DNA of 64,000 nucleotides from DASYQD01 sp036005845 (GTDB lineage: Bacteria; Acidobacteriota; Thermoanaerobaculia; Multivoradales; JAIOJS01). Position 1 is the stretch's first letter; each line of letters starts with the position of its first letter. Positions 15,613 to 23,824 of the stretch are shown piece by piece. Location: NCBI GenBank assembly GCA_036005845.1, contig DASYQD010000144.1, positions 27,601 to 91,600 of the forward strand. The letters run 5' to 3'. A model generated the notes under the pieces. The model ran no database searches. It worked only from the letters and a program-made list of their open reading frames with translations, and was not told the origin of the DNA. The translations under genes and the position numbers were made by a program.

Positions 15613-18027
15613 TCACTCGGAGCGCAGCGCGAGTTGCGGGTCGATGCGCGTGGCGCGGCGCGCCGGCAGCCAGCCGGCGAGCAGCGCCGCGCCGGCGAGC
15701 ACGGCGGCGGCGAGCAGCCAGCTCGCCGGGTCCCAGGGCTTCACTTCGAAGAGCAGCGCGCGCAGCCCGCGAGTGAGCGGCGCCGCCGCGAGCAGCGCGA
15801 CGGCGATGCCGGCGAGGACCGGCGCCAGCGCGCCGCGCAGCACCAGCCGCTGCGCCTGCCGGGGCGCCGCGCCGAGCGCCAGACGCACGCCGAGCTCGCG
15901 CGTGCGCCGCGCCACCGCATAGGCGACGACGCCGTAGACGCCGAGCGCGGCAAGCAGCAGCGTCAGCGCGGCGAAGGTGCCGATCAAGAGCAGCGCGAAG
16001 CGCCGTTGCGCGCGGCTCTTCGCCACCGCGTCGGCGAGCAGAGAGACGCTGCCCGGCACGTCGGGTGCGACGTGCTCGAGCGTGCTCTGCAGCAGCGGCA
16101 GTAGCGCGCCCGCCGTGCCGCGGCTGCGCGCCACCACCACCGCGTCGCGCCGCGGCCGCTGCGCCATGGCGAAGTAGACGGTGGGATCGGGCGGGCCGGC
16201 GAGGTCGCTCTGCCGCACGTTGCCGACGACGCCGACGACCGTCGCCCACTCCTTGGCGCCGTACTCGTCCATGCCCTCGGAGCTGATCTGCTGGCCGAGC
16301 GGGTCCTCGCCGGGCCAGAACAGCGCGGCGGCGGCGCGGTCGACGACGGCGGCGTGCGGGTGGTGGGCGTCATCGCGCGCGTCGAACAAGCGACCGGCGA
16401 CGAGCGGGATGCGCAGCGCGTCGAAGTAGCCGCCGCTGGCGACGCGGTACGAGGCGTCGGCGCGGCGGCCGCTCCGTGCCCGCATCTGGCCGTTGGGATC
16501 GAACTCGTCGAAAGGCGGATAGGAGACGACGCCGGCGGCGGCGATCTCGGGCTTCGCGGCGAGCGCGCCGACGAGCCGTTCCTGGAACGCCGCCACCGCC
16601 GCACCGTCGGGATAACTACTGGTCGGAGGCGACGCGGCGACGCTGCCCACGGCGGGCGGCATCGGCGGCGAAACGTGCAGCGTCGCCACACCTGCCGGCT
16701 CGAAGCCGGGCGTCACCGCCAGCAGGCCCGCGAAGCTGCGCAACAGGAGGCCGGCGCCGGCGAGCAGCAGCAGCGCCAGCCCCGCCTGCACGGCGATGAG
16801 CGCGCTCCACGTGCGCCGCTGGCCGGGCGAGATCCCTTCGCTGCGGCCGCCGCGCAGCGAGCCCACCGGCGCGGCGGTGGCGACGAGCGACGGGGCGAGG
16901 CTCGCGAGCAGCGCCGCGACGGCGGCGAGCGCGACGGTGTAGAGCCACACCGGCGCGTCGAGCCGCATCGCCGCCGCGGCGACGGCCGGCGGCGCCGCTG
17001 CCACCGCCGCACGCCCCAGCGTGGCGGCGATCAACAGCCCGGCGAGGCAGCCCGCGGCGGCAAGGAGCGCCGCCTCCACCACCAGCTGCCGCACCAGCTG
17101 CCGGCGGCTGGCGCCGAGCGCGCTGCGCACCGCCAGCTCGCGCTGCCGTTCGAGGCCGCGGGCGAGGAAGGCGCTCGCCAGGTTTGAGCAGGCGACGAGC
17201 AGCATGAAGCCGGCAGCGCCGAGGAGCAGGAAGAGGGCGCCGCGCACCGGCAGCGCGCGCTCGTCCTGCAGCCGCCGCACGCGCGCGCCGACCGGCAGGT
17301 AGTCGCTCGCCTCCGCCGGATCCGGCCCCGCGTGTGCGACACGCCGCGTCAGCGCCGCGAGCCGCGCCTCCACCTGCTCGAGCTGCGCGCCGGGCTTGAG
17401 GCGCGCGATCACCTTGTGGTTGTGCGCCGTGCGGTAAGGCGACGGCTCCAACAGCTCGAGCGGGATCCACACCCGCGTGCCGTCGGGAAAGTCGAAGCCG
17501 GCGGGCATGACGCCGAGCACGGCGAACGAGTGCCCTTCGATCTCGAGCTTCTCCCCGGCCAGCGCGCCGCCGCCCAGCGAGTCGCGCCAGAAGGCGTGGC
17601 TCACCACCGCCACCGGCGTCTGCTGCTCGGCGGCCGTGGGCACGCGACCGAGCGCCGGCCGCACGCCGAGCGCGTCGAAGAAGCCGGCGCTCACCGCCAT
17701 CGCCGGCAGCCGCTGCGGCCGCGCGCCGCCGAGCACGGTGGTCGTGTAGCCGCTGTAGGCGCCGGCGGCGGCGAGCGCCCCCGAGCGCTGCCAGTCCTGG
17801 AACGTCGGCCACGACGCCTGCGCGTCGCGGCCGCTCTTGTTCACCTCGTGCACCACCACCAGGCGGTCGGGATCGGGGTACGGCGGCCGCCGCAGCACCG
17901 TCGCCTCGACGAGCGCGAAGATGGTGGCGTTGGCGGCGATGCCGAGCGCCAGGGTGCCGATGGTGACCGCCGAGAAGAGCGGCCGCCGGCGCAGCATGGC
18001 GAGAGCGGTGCGGAGGTCGCGCGGCAT
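15613..18027 (-). CDS. ADOP-family duplicated MacB-like permease (first of three)
   Basis: An 804-aa paralogue and the first permease transcribed. It opens 'FSAVTIGTLALGIAANATIFALVEATVL', has 'VLGVMPAGFDFPDG' in PCD1, FtsX helices at about 265-400, a second PCD ('DARDDAHHPHAAVVDRAAAALFWPGEDPLGQQI' region) and a closing FtsX block ending 'IDPQLALRSE'. ATG 18027 has a textbook AGGAGG. It lies 49 nt after the first ATPase gene and 16 nt before the next permease. In ADOP systems the physiological substrates are unknown; export of lipids, peptides or antibiotics from the periplasmic leaflet is the usual guess. Confidence 0.9.
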   Translation of the reverse strand: MPRDLRTALAMLRRRPLFSAVTIGTLALGIAANATIFALVEATVLRRPPYPDPDRLVVVHEVNKSGRDAQASWPTFQDWQRSGALAAAGAYSGYTTTVLGGARPQRLPAMAVSAGFFDALGVRPALGRVPTAAEQQTPVAVVSHAFWRDSLGGGALAGEKLEIEGHSFAVLGVMPAGFDFPDGTRVWIPLELLEPSPYRTAHNHKVIARLKPGAQLEQVEARLAALTRRVAHAGPDPAEASDYLPVGARVRRLQDERALPVRGALFLLLGAAGFMLLVACSNLASAFLARGLERQRELAVRSALGASRRQLVRQLVVEAALLAAAGCLAGLLIAATLGRAAVAAAPPAVAAAAMRLDAPVWLYTVALAAVAALLASLAPSLVATAAPVGSLRGGRSEGISPGQRRTWSALIAVQAGLALLLLAGAGLLLRSFAGLLAVTPGFEPAGVATLHVSPPMPPAVGSVAASPPTSSYPDGAAVAAFQERLVGALAAKPEIAAAGVVSYPPFDEFDPNGQMRARSGRRADASYRVASGGYFDALRIPLVAGRLFDARDDAHHPHAAVVDRAAAALFWPGEDPLGQQISSEGMDEYGAKEWATVVGVVGNVRQSDLAGPPDPTVYFAMAQRPRRDAVVVARSRGTAGALLPLLQSTLEHVAPDVPGSVSLLADAVAKSRAQRRFALLLIGTFAALTLLLAALGVYGVVAYAVARRTRELGVRLALGAAPRQAQRLVLRGALAPVLAGIAVALLAAAPLTRGLRALLFEVKPWDPASWLLAAAVLAGAALLAGWLPARRATRIDPQLALRSE

Positions 18028-18076
18028 GCTCGGTCCTCCTGGTCAGGAAGGCGATCGCCGGCGATTGGCGCGGCGA

Positions 18077-18820
18077 TCAGACGTCGCGGAAGCCCATCTC
18101 CTCGAGCTCGCGATTCATCTCCTCGCTGCCCTGGTCCTCGACGACGCGGCCGTCGAAGAGGTGCAGAGTGCGAGTGGCGTGACGCGACCAGCGCGGGTCG
18201 TGGGTGACCATGCAGATGGTGGCGCCATCGCGGTGCAGCTCGTCGAGCAGCTGCATCACCGCCTCGGCGTTCTTGCTGTCGAGGTTGCCGGTGGGCTCGT
18301 CGGCGAGCAGGATCGACGGCTTGCCGACGACGGCGCGCGCCACCGCGACGCGCTGCTGCTGGCCGCCGGAGAGCTGCGCCGGGTAGTGGCGCATGCGGTG
18401 CGACATGCCGACGCGCTCGAGCGCCTCCTGCACGCGCTGCTTGCGCTCGCTGCCGGGCATGCCGCGGTAGGTGAGCGGCAGCTCGACGTTCTCGAACACG
18501 TTGAGGTCGCCGATCAGGTTGAAGGCCTGGAAGATGAAGCCCACCTCGCGGTTGCGCACGCGGGCGCGCTCGGCGGCGGTCAAGCCCGCCGTCTCCTTGC
18601 TGTTCAACCAGTAGTGCCCCTCGGTCGGCGTATCGAGCAGGCCGAGCAGCGAGAGCAGCGTCGTCTTGCCGCAGCCCGAAGGCCCGGCAATCGACAGGTA
18701 CTCGCCGCGATCCACTTCGAGGTGGATGTCGGAGAGGGCGTGGGTCTCCACCTCGTCGGTGAAGAACACCTTCTTGAGGCCGTCGAGACGAATCAACTTG
18801 CCGTTGCTGCCGCTGGCCAT
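18077..18820 (-). CDS. MacB/LolD-type ABC transporter ATPase (first in operon)
   Basis: A 247-aa ATPase with Walker A 'GPSGCGKT', Q-loop 'GFIFQAFNLI', signature 'LSGGQQQRVAVARA', Walker B 'ILLADEPTGNLDS' and H-loop 'VTHDPRWS'. The 'GNLDSKNAEAVMQLL' stretch is standard for MacB/LolD. It starts 12 nt after the adaptor gene, and its C-terminal extension ('VVEDQGSEEMNRELEEMGFRDV') is acidic. Together with the adaptor it forms a MacA-like/MacB-like pair, while the second ATPase at the other end may serve different permeases of the set. Confidence 0.93.
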   Translation of the reverse strand: MASGSNGKLIRLDGLKKVFFTDEVETHALSDIHLEVDRGEYLSIAGPSGCGKTTLLSLLGLLDTPTEGHYWLNSKETAGLTAAERARVRNREVGFIFQAFNLIGDLNVFENVELPLTYRGMPGSERKQRVQEALERVGMSHRMRHYPAQLSGGQQQRVAVARAVVGKPSILLADEPTGNLDSKNAEAVMQLLDELHRDGATICMVTHDPRWSRHATRTLHLFDGRVVEDQGSEEMNRELEEMGFRDV

Positions 18821-18832
18821 GTCAGTTGCTCC

Positions 18833-20086
18833 TCAATGCAGCCGGAGTCGTGAGTAACCGTCCCACTCGTTGGTATCGGAAAGGATGACCTTGTCGCCCT
18901 TGTTGAGCCCGCTCACCACCTCGATCGTGTGCGTCGAGGCGCGGCCGAGCTGCACGGTGACGCGCTGCGCGGTGTCGCCGTCGGGGCTGACCCGGAAGAG
19001 GCCGATCTTCTCGCCGGGCTGGCCGAAGGCCGGCCGGCTCATGTAGAGCACGTCGGGAAGGCGTTCGATCTCGATCGTGCCGTCGACGGAGAGATCGGGC
19101 CGCGAGCCCGGCGGCATCGGTCCGGTGAACGTCACGTCGACCGCCACCGTGCCCTGCCGCGCCGCGGGGTCGATGCGGGCGACGCGGCCGGCGACGATGC
19201 CGTTGCGGGTGTCGATCTGCGCCACCTGGCCGACCGCCACGTCCTTGGCCTGCGTCTCGGGGATGCGCAGCTCGGCTTTCAGCGTGTCGGGCTGCGCCAC
19301 CCGGGCGAGGATAGTGCCCGGGTTGACGCGCTGGCCGGCCTCGACCGCCACCTCCTGGAGGATGCCGGCGATGCCCGCCTTAACCTGCAGCGCCACCATC
19401 TGCTCGTTACGCAGCCGCTGCATCGTGCGCAGCTGCTCGAGCTGCGAGCGGCGGCCGGCCACCTGGGCCGCGTTCGCTTCACGCAGGCGCGCCAGACGCT
19501 GCTCCTCGAGCTGCTGCCGCTTGGTCATCTCGTCGGCGTGCAGCCGCGACACCTTGAGCGTGATGTCGGGGATGAGCTTCTCGGTGTGCAGCCGTTCGTT
19601 GGCCTCGACCTGCAGCCGCGCCTCCGCGAGCTGCGCCGAAAGCCCTGCGGCCTCGGCCTCCTGGTTGAGCAGCTGCGTCGCGAGCTGCGCCTCGAGCACG
19701 CGCAGGTCGGCCTCGGCGGTCGACAGCTGCGACTGCGCCTCCTGCGCCTGCTGGGCGAGCTCGGGGTTCGTCATCCGCAAGATGACGCTGTCGGGCGTGA
19801 CGTTGGCGCCGGGGCGCAGCACCACCTGCACCACCTGGCCCGCGTTGTCGGCGGAGATCCACTGCTCGCGCTCGGGCTCCAGCGTGCCCTGCCCGCGTAC
19901 CTCGCGCAGCATCTCGCCGCGCTTGACGCTGTCGATCCACAGCGTGCCGCCTTCGATCGAGGGAGCGGCGGGCTCGAGGCGGGCAAGCGCGAGCGAGCCG
20001 GCGGCAACGACGAGCACCGCGGCGCCGCCCCAGATGATGCGGCGGCGGCGGAGCAATTGAGCGCGTTCGGGTCTGGCGATATCCAT
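18833..20086 (-). CDS. HlyD/MacA-type periplasmic adaptor
   Basis: A 417-aa membrane-fusion protein: one N-terminal helix ('IIWGGAAVLVVAAGSLAL'), a lipoyl half ('VRGQGTLEPEREQWISADNAGQV'), a long coiled coil from about 115 to 235 rich in Gln, Leu and Arg ('EAQSQLSTAEADLRVLEAQL'), the second lipoyl half ('VKAGIAGILQEVAVEAGQRV'), then the beta-barrel and membrane-proximal domains. It would link the inner-membrane permeases to an outer-membrane channel, none of which is encoded here. ATG 20086 has GAGG about 10 nt upstream; longer frames run into non-coding sequence. The sigma-54-like element ends 28 nt before this start. Confidence 0.9.
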   Translation of the reverse strand: MDIARPERAQLLRRRRIIWGGAAVLVVAAGSLALARLEPAAPSIEGGTLWIDSVKRGEMLREVRGQGTLEPEREQWISADNAGQVVQVVLRPGANVTPDSVILRMTNPELAQQAQEAQSQLSTAEADLRVLEAQLATQLLNQEAEAAGLSAQLAEARLQVEANERLHTEKLIPDITLKVSRLHADEMTKRQQLEEQRLARLREANAAQVAGRRSQLEQLRTMQRLRNEQMVALQVKAGIAGILQEVAVEAGQRVNPGTILARVAQPDTLKAELRIPETQAKDVAVGQVAQIDTRNGIVAGRVARIDPAARQGTVAVDVTFTGPMPPGSRPDLSVDGTIEIERLPDVLYMSRPAFGQPGEKIGLFRVSPDGDTAQRVTVQLGRASTHTIEVVSGLNKGDKVILSDTNEWDGYSRLRLH

Positions 20087-20113
20087 GGTTTCAGTGCCTC
20101 GGCCGGGGCGGAT

Positions 20114-20129
20114 AGCAGAGGGTGTGCCA
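20114..20129 (-). promoter_or_regulatory. Sigma-54 -24/-12 promoter of the efflux operon
   Basis: On the minus strand TGGCAC-ACCCT-CTGCT matches the sigma-54 consensus TGGCAC-N5-TTGCW at every position but one, with GG and GC exactly 10 nt apart. The -12 box is about 28 nt before the adaptor ATG, predicting a short leader that contains the GAGG ribosome site. The operon encodes its own NtrC-type activator, which strengthens the call. No clear activator palindrome is visible in the 150 nt upstream; TGCTTACGTGCA nearby is an imperfect candidate. Confidence 0.65.
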
Positions 20130-20278
20130 CAGGGGCCGATTGCACGTAAGCACTCATACGGCGGGATTTGAAGAAAGTTACGGCGGCGGAGCGAGGTGTC
20201 CGCAAGCGCGCCACCGCGACCGGCGCGTCCCAGGAACGAACACCCGAGCGGTGCGAGCGCCGCAAGGCAAACGCACGA

Positions 20279-20310
20279 AAGCCCGCCGGCGCGGCCGCGC
20301 CAGCGGGCTT
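20279..20310 (-). terminator. Terminator hairpin after the protease gene
   Basis: AAGCCCGC (20279-20286) pairs with GCGGGCTT (20303-20310), with an inner GGCGC/GCGCC stem, 25 nt after the protease stop. On the minus strand the hairpin is followed by TTTCGTGCGTTT, a broken U-tract. It separates the protease from the efflux operon promoter. Confidence 0.6.
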
Positions 20311-20334
20311 CGTCTCGCGTCACGGGAAAGCGCG

Positions 20335-21087
20335 CTAGGGCAGCGTGACGAACTGGCCGAGGAAGGCGCGGGCCGATTCGGTGTCGAGGCGGTAGATGAC
20401 GTTGGTCGCCTTGCAGAGCGAGTCGCCGGTGATGGTGGTGCCGCCGACCACGTTGGTCTCGCCGCGGCTGGCGCCGATGAAGTTGGGGCCGCCCGAGTCG
20501 CCGTAGCAGGTGCCGCCGTCGCCGGTGTGGATGTTCTGCGACAGCCGCAGCCACGCCGGGTTCACCGAGTTGAGGCTGCCCACGGCGTACTCGCGGGTGT
20601 CGAGGTATGCGATGACGGGGCCGCCGGGCTCGTTGACCGGCTCCTGGCCGCCGTAGCCGACCGAGGTGAACGGCGCGCCGACAGCCAGCGCGTCGAGCGA
20701 GCCGGCCCCCGGCAGCCGGGCCGGCGTCACGCCCTTGATCGCGCGGTCCAGCACCACGACGGCGATGTCGTGCGGATCGCTCTGCGCCTGGTCGTACTGG
20801 GGGTCGGCGTAGTAGGTGCCGGCGAGGAGCCGCGACTGCGAGCTGAACTTCGAGTCGAAGGTGACGTAGACGCGCGCCGTGCCGAGGTCGCAGTGGGCGG
20901 CGGTCAAGAAGACCGTCGACGAGATCAGCGTGCCCGAGCAGTAGGGGAAGGTGCCGGAGGTGAAGTGGCCGACGAGCGCGCCCACCTCGGGGTGGAGGTT
21001 GCCGTCGGGCTGGCCGTAGGTGATGGCGAGCGCCGGGGCGGCGAGACAGAGCAGCAGGGCCGTGACGACAAGGAACCGATGACGCAT
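20335..21087 (-). CDS. Secreted trypsin-like serine protease (S1)
   Basis: A 250-aa chymotrypsin-fold protease with the full triad: H65 in 'LTAAHC', D107 in 'PHDIAVVVL' and S198 in 'CYGDSGGP'. The signal peptide is residues 1-21 (MRHRFLVVTALLLCLAAPALA). The sequence begins 'ITYGQPDGNLHPEVGALVG' right after cleavage, resembling a mature N-terminus with essentially no propeptide. ATG 21087 has a perfect AAGGAGG. A sigma-54-like promoter lies 68 nt upstream. Substrate preference cannot be read with confidence. It stands alone between the efflux operon and a phosphatase gene. Confidence 0.9.
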   Translation of the reverse strand: MRHRFLVVTALLLCLAAPALAITYGQPDGNLHPEVGALVGHFTSGTFPYCSGTLISSTVFLTAAHCDLGTARVYVTFDSKFSSQSRLLAGTYYADPQYDQAQSDPHDIAVVVLDRAIKGVTPARLPGAGSLDALAVGAPFTSVGYGGQEPVNEPGGPVIAYLDTREYAVGSLNSVNPAWLRLSQNIHTGDGGTCYGDSGGPNFIGASRGETNVVGGTTITGDSLCKATNVIYRLDTESARAFLGQFVTLP

Positions 21088-21154
21088 GCGGGGCCTCCTT
21101 CGATGCAAGAGGGTCGAGAAGTGGAACGACACAGATGCCGAGGTCCGCGCGAAT

Positions 21155-21170
21155 TGCAGCCGACGTGCCA
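21155..21170 (-). promoter_or_regulatory. Sigma-54 -24/-12 promoter of the secreted protease
   Basis: On the minus strand TGGCACG-TCGG-CTGCA matches TGGCACG-N4-TTGCW with one mismatch and correct 10-nt spacing between GG and GC. The predicted start gives a leader of about 55 nt ending in AAGGAGG. It is practically the same hexamer pair as the efflux operon promoter 1 kb away. Confidence 0.6.
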
Positions 21171-21330
21171 GTGATCGGTGACTCGACGCGACGCGTTCGT
21201 TTACAGGCATTTGGGCGCGAACCCGCATGGCTGCGCCGGCGGCGTGCACGGGTCAGCCGCGAGACCCTCGACGTGACTTTGCTCAACCGCTGACCCAGGA
21301 CCCGGCGCCATGGACGTCGAGAGCCGAGCC

Positions 21331-23622
21331 CTAGAGCCGCTTCAACACCACCAGCGTGGTGTCGTCCGCCGCCGCCGCGCCGCCGAGGTGGCGGCGCCAG
21401 TCGAAGAGGAGGCGCTCCATGACTTCGGCGGCGTTCCAGGCGGTGGCGCCGGCGAGGATGTGGCTCGGGCGTTCGAAGCCGTAGGGGTTGCCGGCGAGGT
21501 CGGTGGCTTCGTAGAGGCCGTCGGAGTAGAGCAGCAGCACGCCGCCGCGCGGCAGCGTCGCCTCGACGTCGCGGTAGCGGCGCGGCGGGCCCTGGCCGAG
21601 CGGCAGGCCGGGGATCTCGATCTCTCGCGGCGGCAGCGGCGGCTGCGCCAGCATCGGGAACGGGTGGCCGGCGTTGGAGATCAGCAGCCGGCCGCTGTCC
21701 TGCTCGAGGCACACCAGGCAGAGCGTGGCGAACTGCCGCGACCCGACGCTGGTGCCGCGGATGACGCGGTCGACGCGTTCGAGGATGCGCGCCGGCGTGG
21801 CGTGGCCGTCGACGAGCGAGAGCAGCGACGCCTTGACGCTCGCCTGGCCGATGGCGCACGAGTAGCCGTGGCCGGAGACGTCGCCGGCGGCGATCCACAG
21901 CCGGCCGCGCTCGTCGCGCAGGAAATCGTAGAGGTCGCCGCCCGCCTCGGTGGCGAGCAGCGAGCGCGCCGTCACCTCGTAGCCGGGCAGGCGCGGCAGG
22001 CTCTGCGGCAGCAGGCCCGTCTGCATCCGCGACAGCAGGTCCATCTCGTAGGTGAGGCGCCGTTCACGCTCCTCGCGCTTCACGAACTCGGGCACCGCGC
22101 CGGGGTCGTGCTCGACGGCCTCGCCGCGGTAGAGCCCGACGAAGCCGGCAACCAGCGGCAGCAGTACGACGACGCCGGCGATGGCGGCGGTGAACGGCAG
22201 CCAGTCGGCGTAACGGAGGGCCAGCGCTGCCGTCGGCAGCAGGCCGGCGAGCAGCGCCGCCACCAGCGCGGCGGTGAGCCCGGCGCGTTGCAGCACGAGC
22301 AGCAGCAGCGCGGTGAGCAGCACGCCGGCGCCATACTGCGCGAGCCACGGCAGCAGGCCGAGCGGCGTCAGCACCAGCGGCACGGCGAGCATCGCCAGCG
22401 GCATCGCCCACCGCGCGCCGACGCGCCGCCCGATGACGAGCGCGATGAGGAGGGCCGCCACCCAGATCATCGCCCGCCGCAGCGGGTGGCCGCCGAGGCC
22501 GAAGAGCGGCAACGCGGCGGCGCTGCCTCCCGGCTCGACGCCGGGCAGCACCACCGCCAGCGCCAGCAGGCCGACGCGCAGCCCGGCGAGCCCGGCGCCC
22601 GCCGCCCAGCCGGCGAGCAGGGCGCGGCCGGCGCGCGCGCCCAGCCGGCCGCGGCGCAGCGTGTCGAGCGTGGTCGAGAAGTCGGGCAGGCGCGAGCGCG
22701 CCCACGACTCGGCGCCGGCCCACAAGAGCATCAGCCACATCGCGGTGGGCGGCACCACGAGCGCGTGAAGGACGAGCGCCGGCACCGTGCGCGGCCAGTC
22801 GCCGAACAGCGCGGTGACGAAGAAGAGCAGCGCGAGCAGCAGCGCGTTCCACAGGTCGACGCGGCCGCGGAAGGCGAGCACGGTGAAGAGGATGAGGGCG
22901 AAGGCGATCAGCGCCGTCGGCGCCAGCACGCGCGCCCACCCCGAGCCGAAGCCGTGCGAGTCGAGGTCGAGCGCGGCCACCGCGATGCTGCCCGGCCGCC
23001 GCGAGCACATGATCGAGCCGCCGGCGGGGTCGAGCAGATAGAGGTGCTCCGGGTCACCCCGCTCCGTGCTGCCGGCGATGGGCGTCAGCGTCTCCGCCGC
23101 CTGCTGGCTACCGCCAGTCTCGCGGCGCTCGCCGAGCGTCTCGCCGCGGCGCAGCAGCAGCCTGCAGATGCCGTCGGGCTGCTCCGCGCGCGGCGACAAG
23201 AAGGCCGTCACCGTGGCCGGCTCCCAGCTCGACTCCCACGGCTCGCGGGTGGCGGAGAAGCCCATCACCAGCCGCCCCTGCGCCGCTCCCCACTGCGCCG
23301 CCTGCGAGACCTCGACCTCGAGACCGCGGCCGTGGCGGGCGAGCCAGCCGTCGGCGCCTTCGCCCAGCAGCCGGCGCGCGGCGCGGTTCTCGTCGTGCGG
23401 CGTCAGCAGGCGCACGCGCGGCGCCGCCGGCGGCAGCGCCACGCCGTTGCGCCGCGCCGCCTCGCGGAAGTCGTCGACAAAGGCCTTGCGCGGCGGCAGG
23501 TCGCCGACGCGGCCGGCGGGCAGCAGCGCCGCGCCCGCCGCAAAGCCGGCGACGAGCACGGCGGCGCCGGCGAGCAGACGCAGCGCGGCGGCCGTACGCG
23601 GGGAAGGGCTGGTCGAAGTCAT
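21331..23622 (-). CDS. Multi-pass membrane PP2C/SpoIIE-type phosphatase
   Basis: A 763-aa protein. The N-terminal half contains one helix near residue 15, an extracytoplasmic segment up to about 210, then roughly eight to ten hydrophobic helices (about 220-500). The C-terminal 250 residues form a SpoIIE/RsbU phosphatase domain: 'TEAGGDLYDFL', 'IAAGDVSGHGYSCAIGQA', 'ISNAGHPFPML', 'LLLYSDGLYEATD' and 'DDTTLVVLKRL' carry the metal-binding Asp and Gly residues. Such enzymes usually dephosphorylate anti-sigma-factor antagonists in partner-switching pathways; no kinase or antagonist gene is nearby. A short 'KREERERRLTYEMDLLSRMQ' helix links the membrane and catalytic parts. Confidence 0.85.
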   Translation of the reverse strand: MTSTSPSPRTAAALRLLAGAAVLVAGFAAGAALLPAGRVGDLPPRKAFVDDFREAARRNGVALPPAAPRVRLLTPHDENRAARRLLGEGADGWLARHGRGLEVEVSQAAQWGAAQGRLVMGFSATREPWESSWEPATVTAFLSPRAEQPDGICRLLLRRGETLGERRETGGSQQAAETLTPIAGSTERGDPEHLYLLDPAGGSIMCSRRPGSIAVAALDLDSHGFGSGWARVLAPTALIAFALILFTVLAFRGRVDLWNALLLALLFFVTALFGDWPRTVPALVLHALVVPPTAMWLMLLWAGAESWARSRLPDFSTTLDTLRRGRLGARAGRALLAGWAAGAGLAGLRVGLLALAVVLPGVEPGGSAAALPLFGLGGHPLRRAMIWVAALLIALVIGRRVGARWAMPLAMLAVPLVLTPLGLLPWLAQYGAGVLLTALLLLVLQRAGLTAALVAALLAGLLPTAALALRYADWLPFTAAIAGVVVLLPLVAGFVGLYRGEAVEHDPGAVPEFVKREERERRLTYEMDLLSRMQTGLLPQSLPRLPGYEVTARSLLATEAGGDLYDFLRDERGRLWIAAGDVSGHGYSCAIGQASVKASLLSLVDGHATPARILERVDRVIRGTSVGSRQFATLCLVCLEQDSGRLLISNAGHPFPMLAQPPLPPREIEIPGLPLGQGPPRRYRDVEATLPRGGVLLLYSDGLYEATDLAGNPYGFERPSHILAGATAWNAAEVMERLLFDWRRHLGGAAAADDTTLVVLKRL

Positions 23623-23810
23623 CGCGGTTCGGCAGTCTCGCTGCGACTTACGCTGCGACCACTACCCTGCGGCCACTACGCATGGCGGCGGCCGCGGTTC
23701 CCACCCCGGCGCAATCGGCGGCGCATCGCTCCTCCCCTGCTGGCGGCGACGCTACCCCAGCGCGGAGGTGAGGGAAAGCGCGATCGATCGGCGGCCCTCG
23801 CCGTGGGCGC

Positions 23811-23816
23811 TACCAT
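23811..23816 (+). promoter_or_regulatory. Putative leaderless-type -10 (TACCAT)
   Basis: TACCAT ends 8 nt before ATG 23825 and there is no Shine-Dalgarno in front of that ATG. No clear -35. Confidence 0.3.
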
Positions 23817-23824
23817 GCGCCCCA

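Noticed and set aside
18833..21898. 1021-codon frame extending the adaptor gene upstream
   Set aside because: It runs antisense-like through the promoter, the protease gene and the phosphatase; the adaptor fold starts at 20086.
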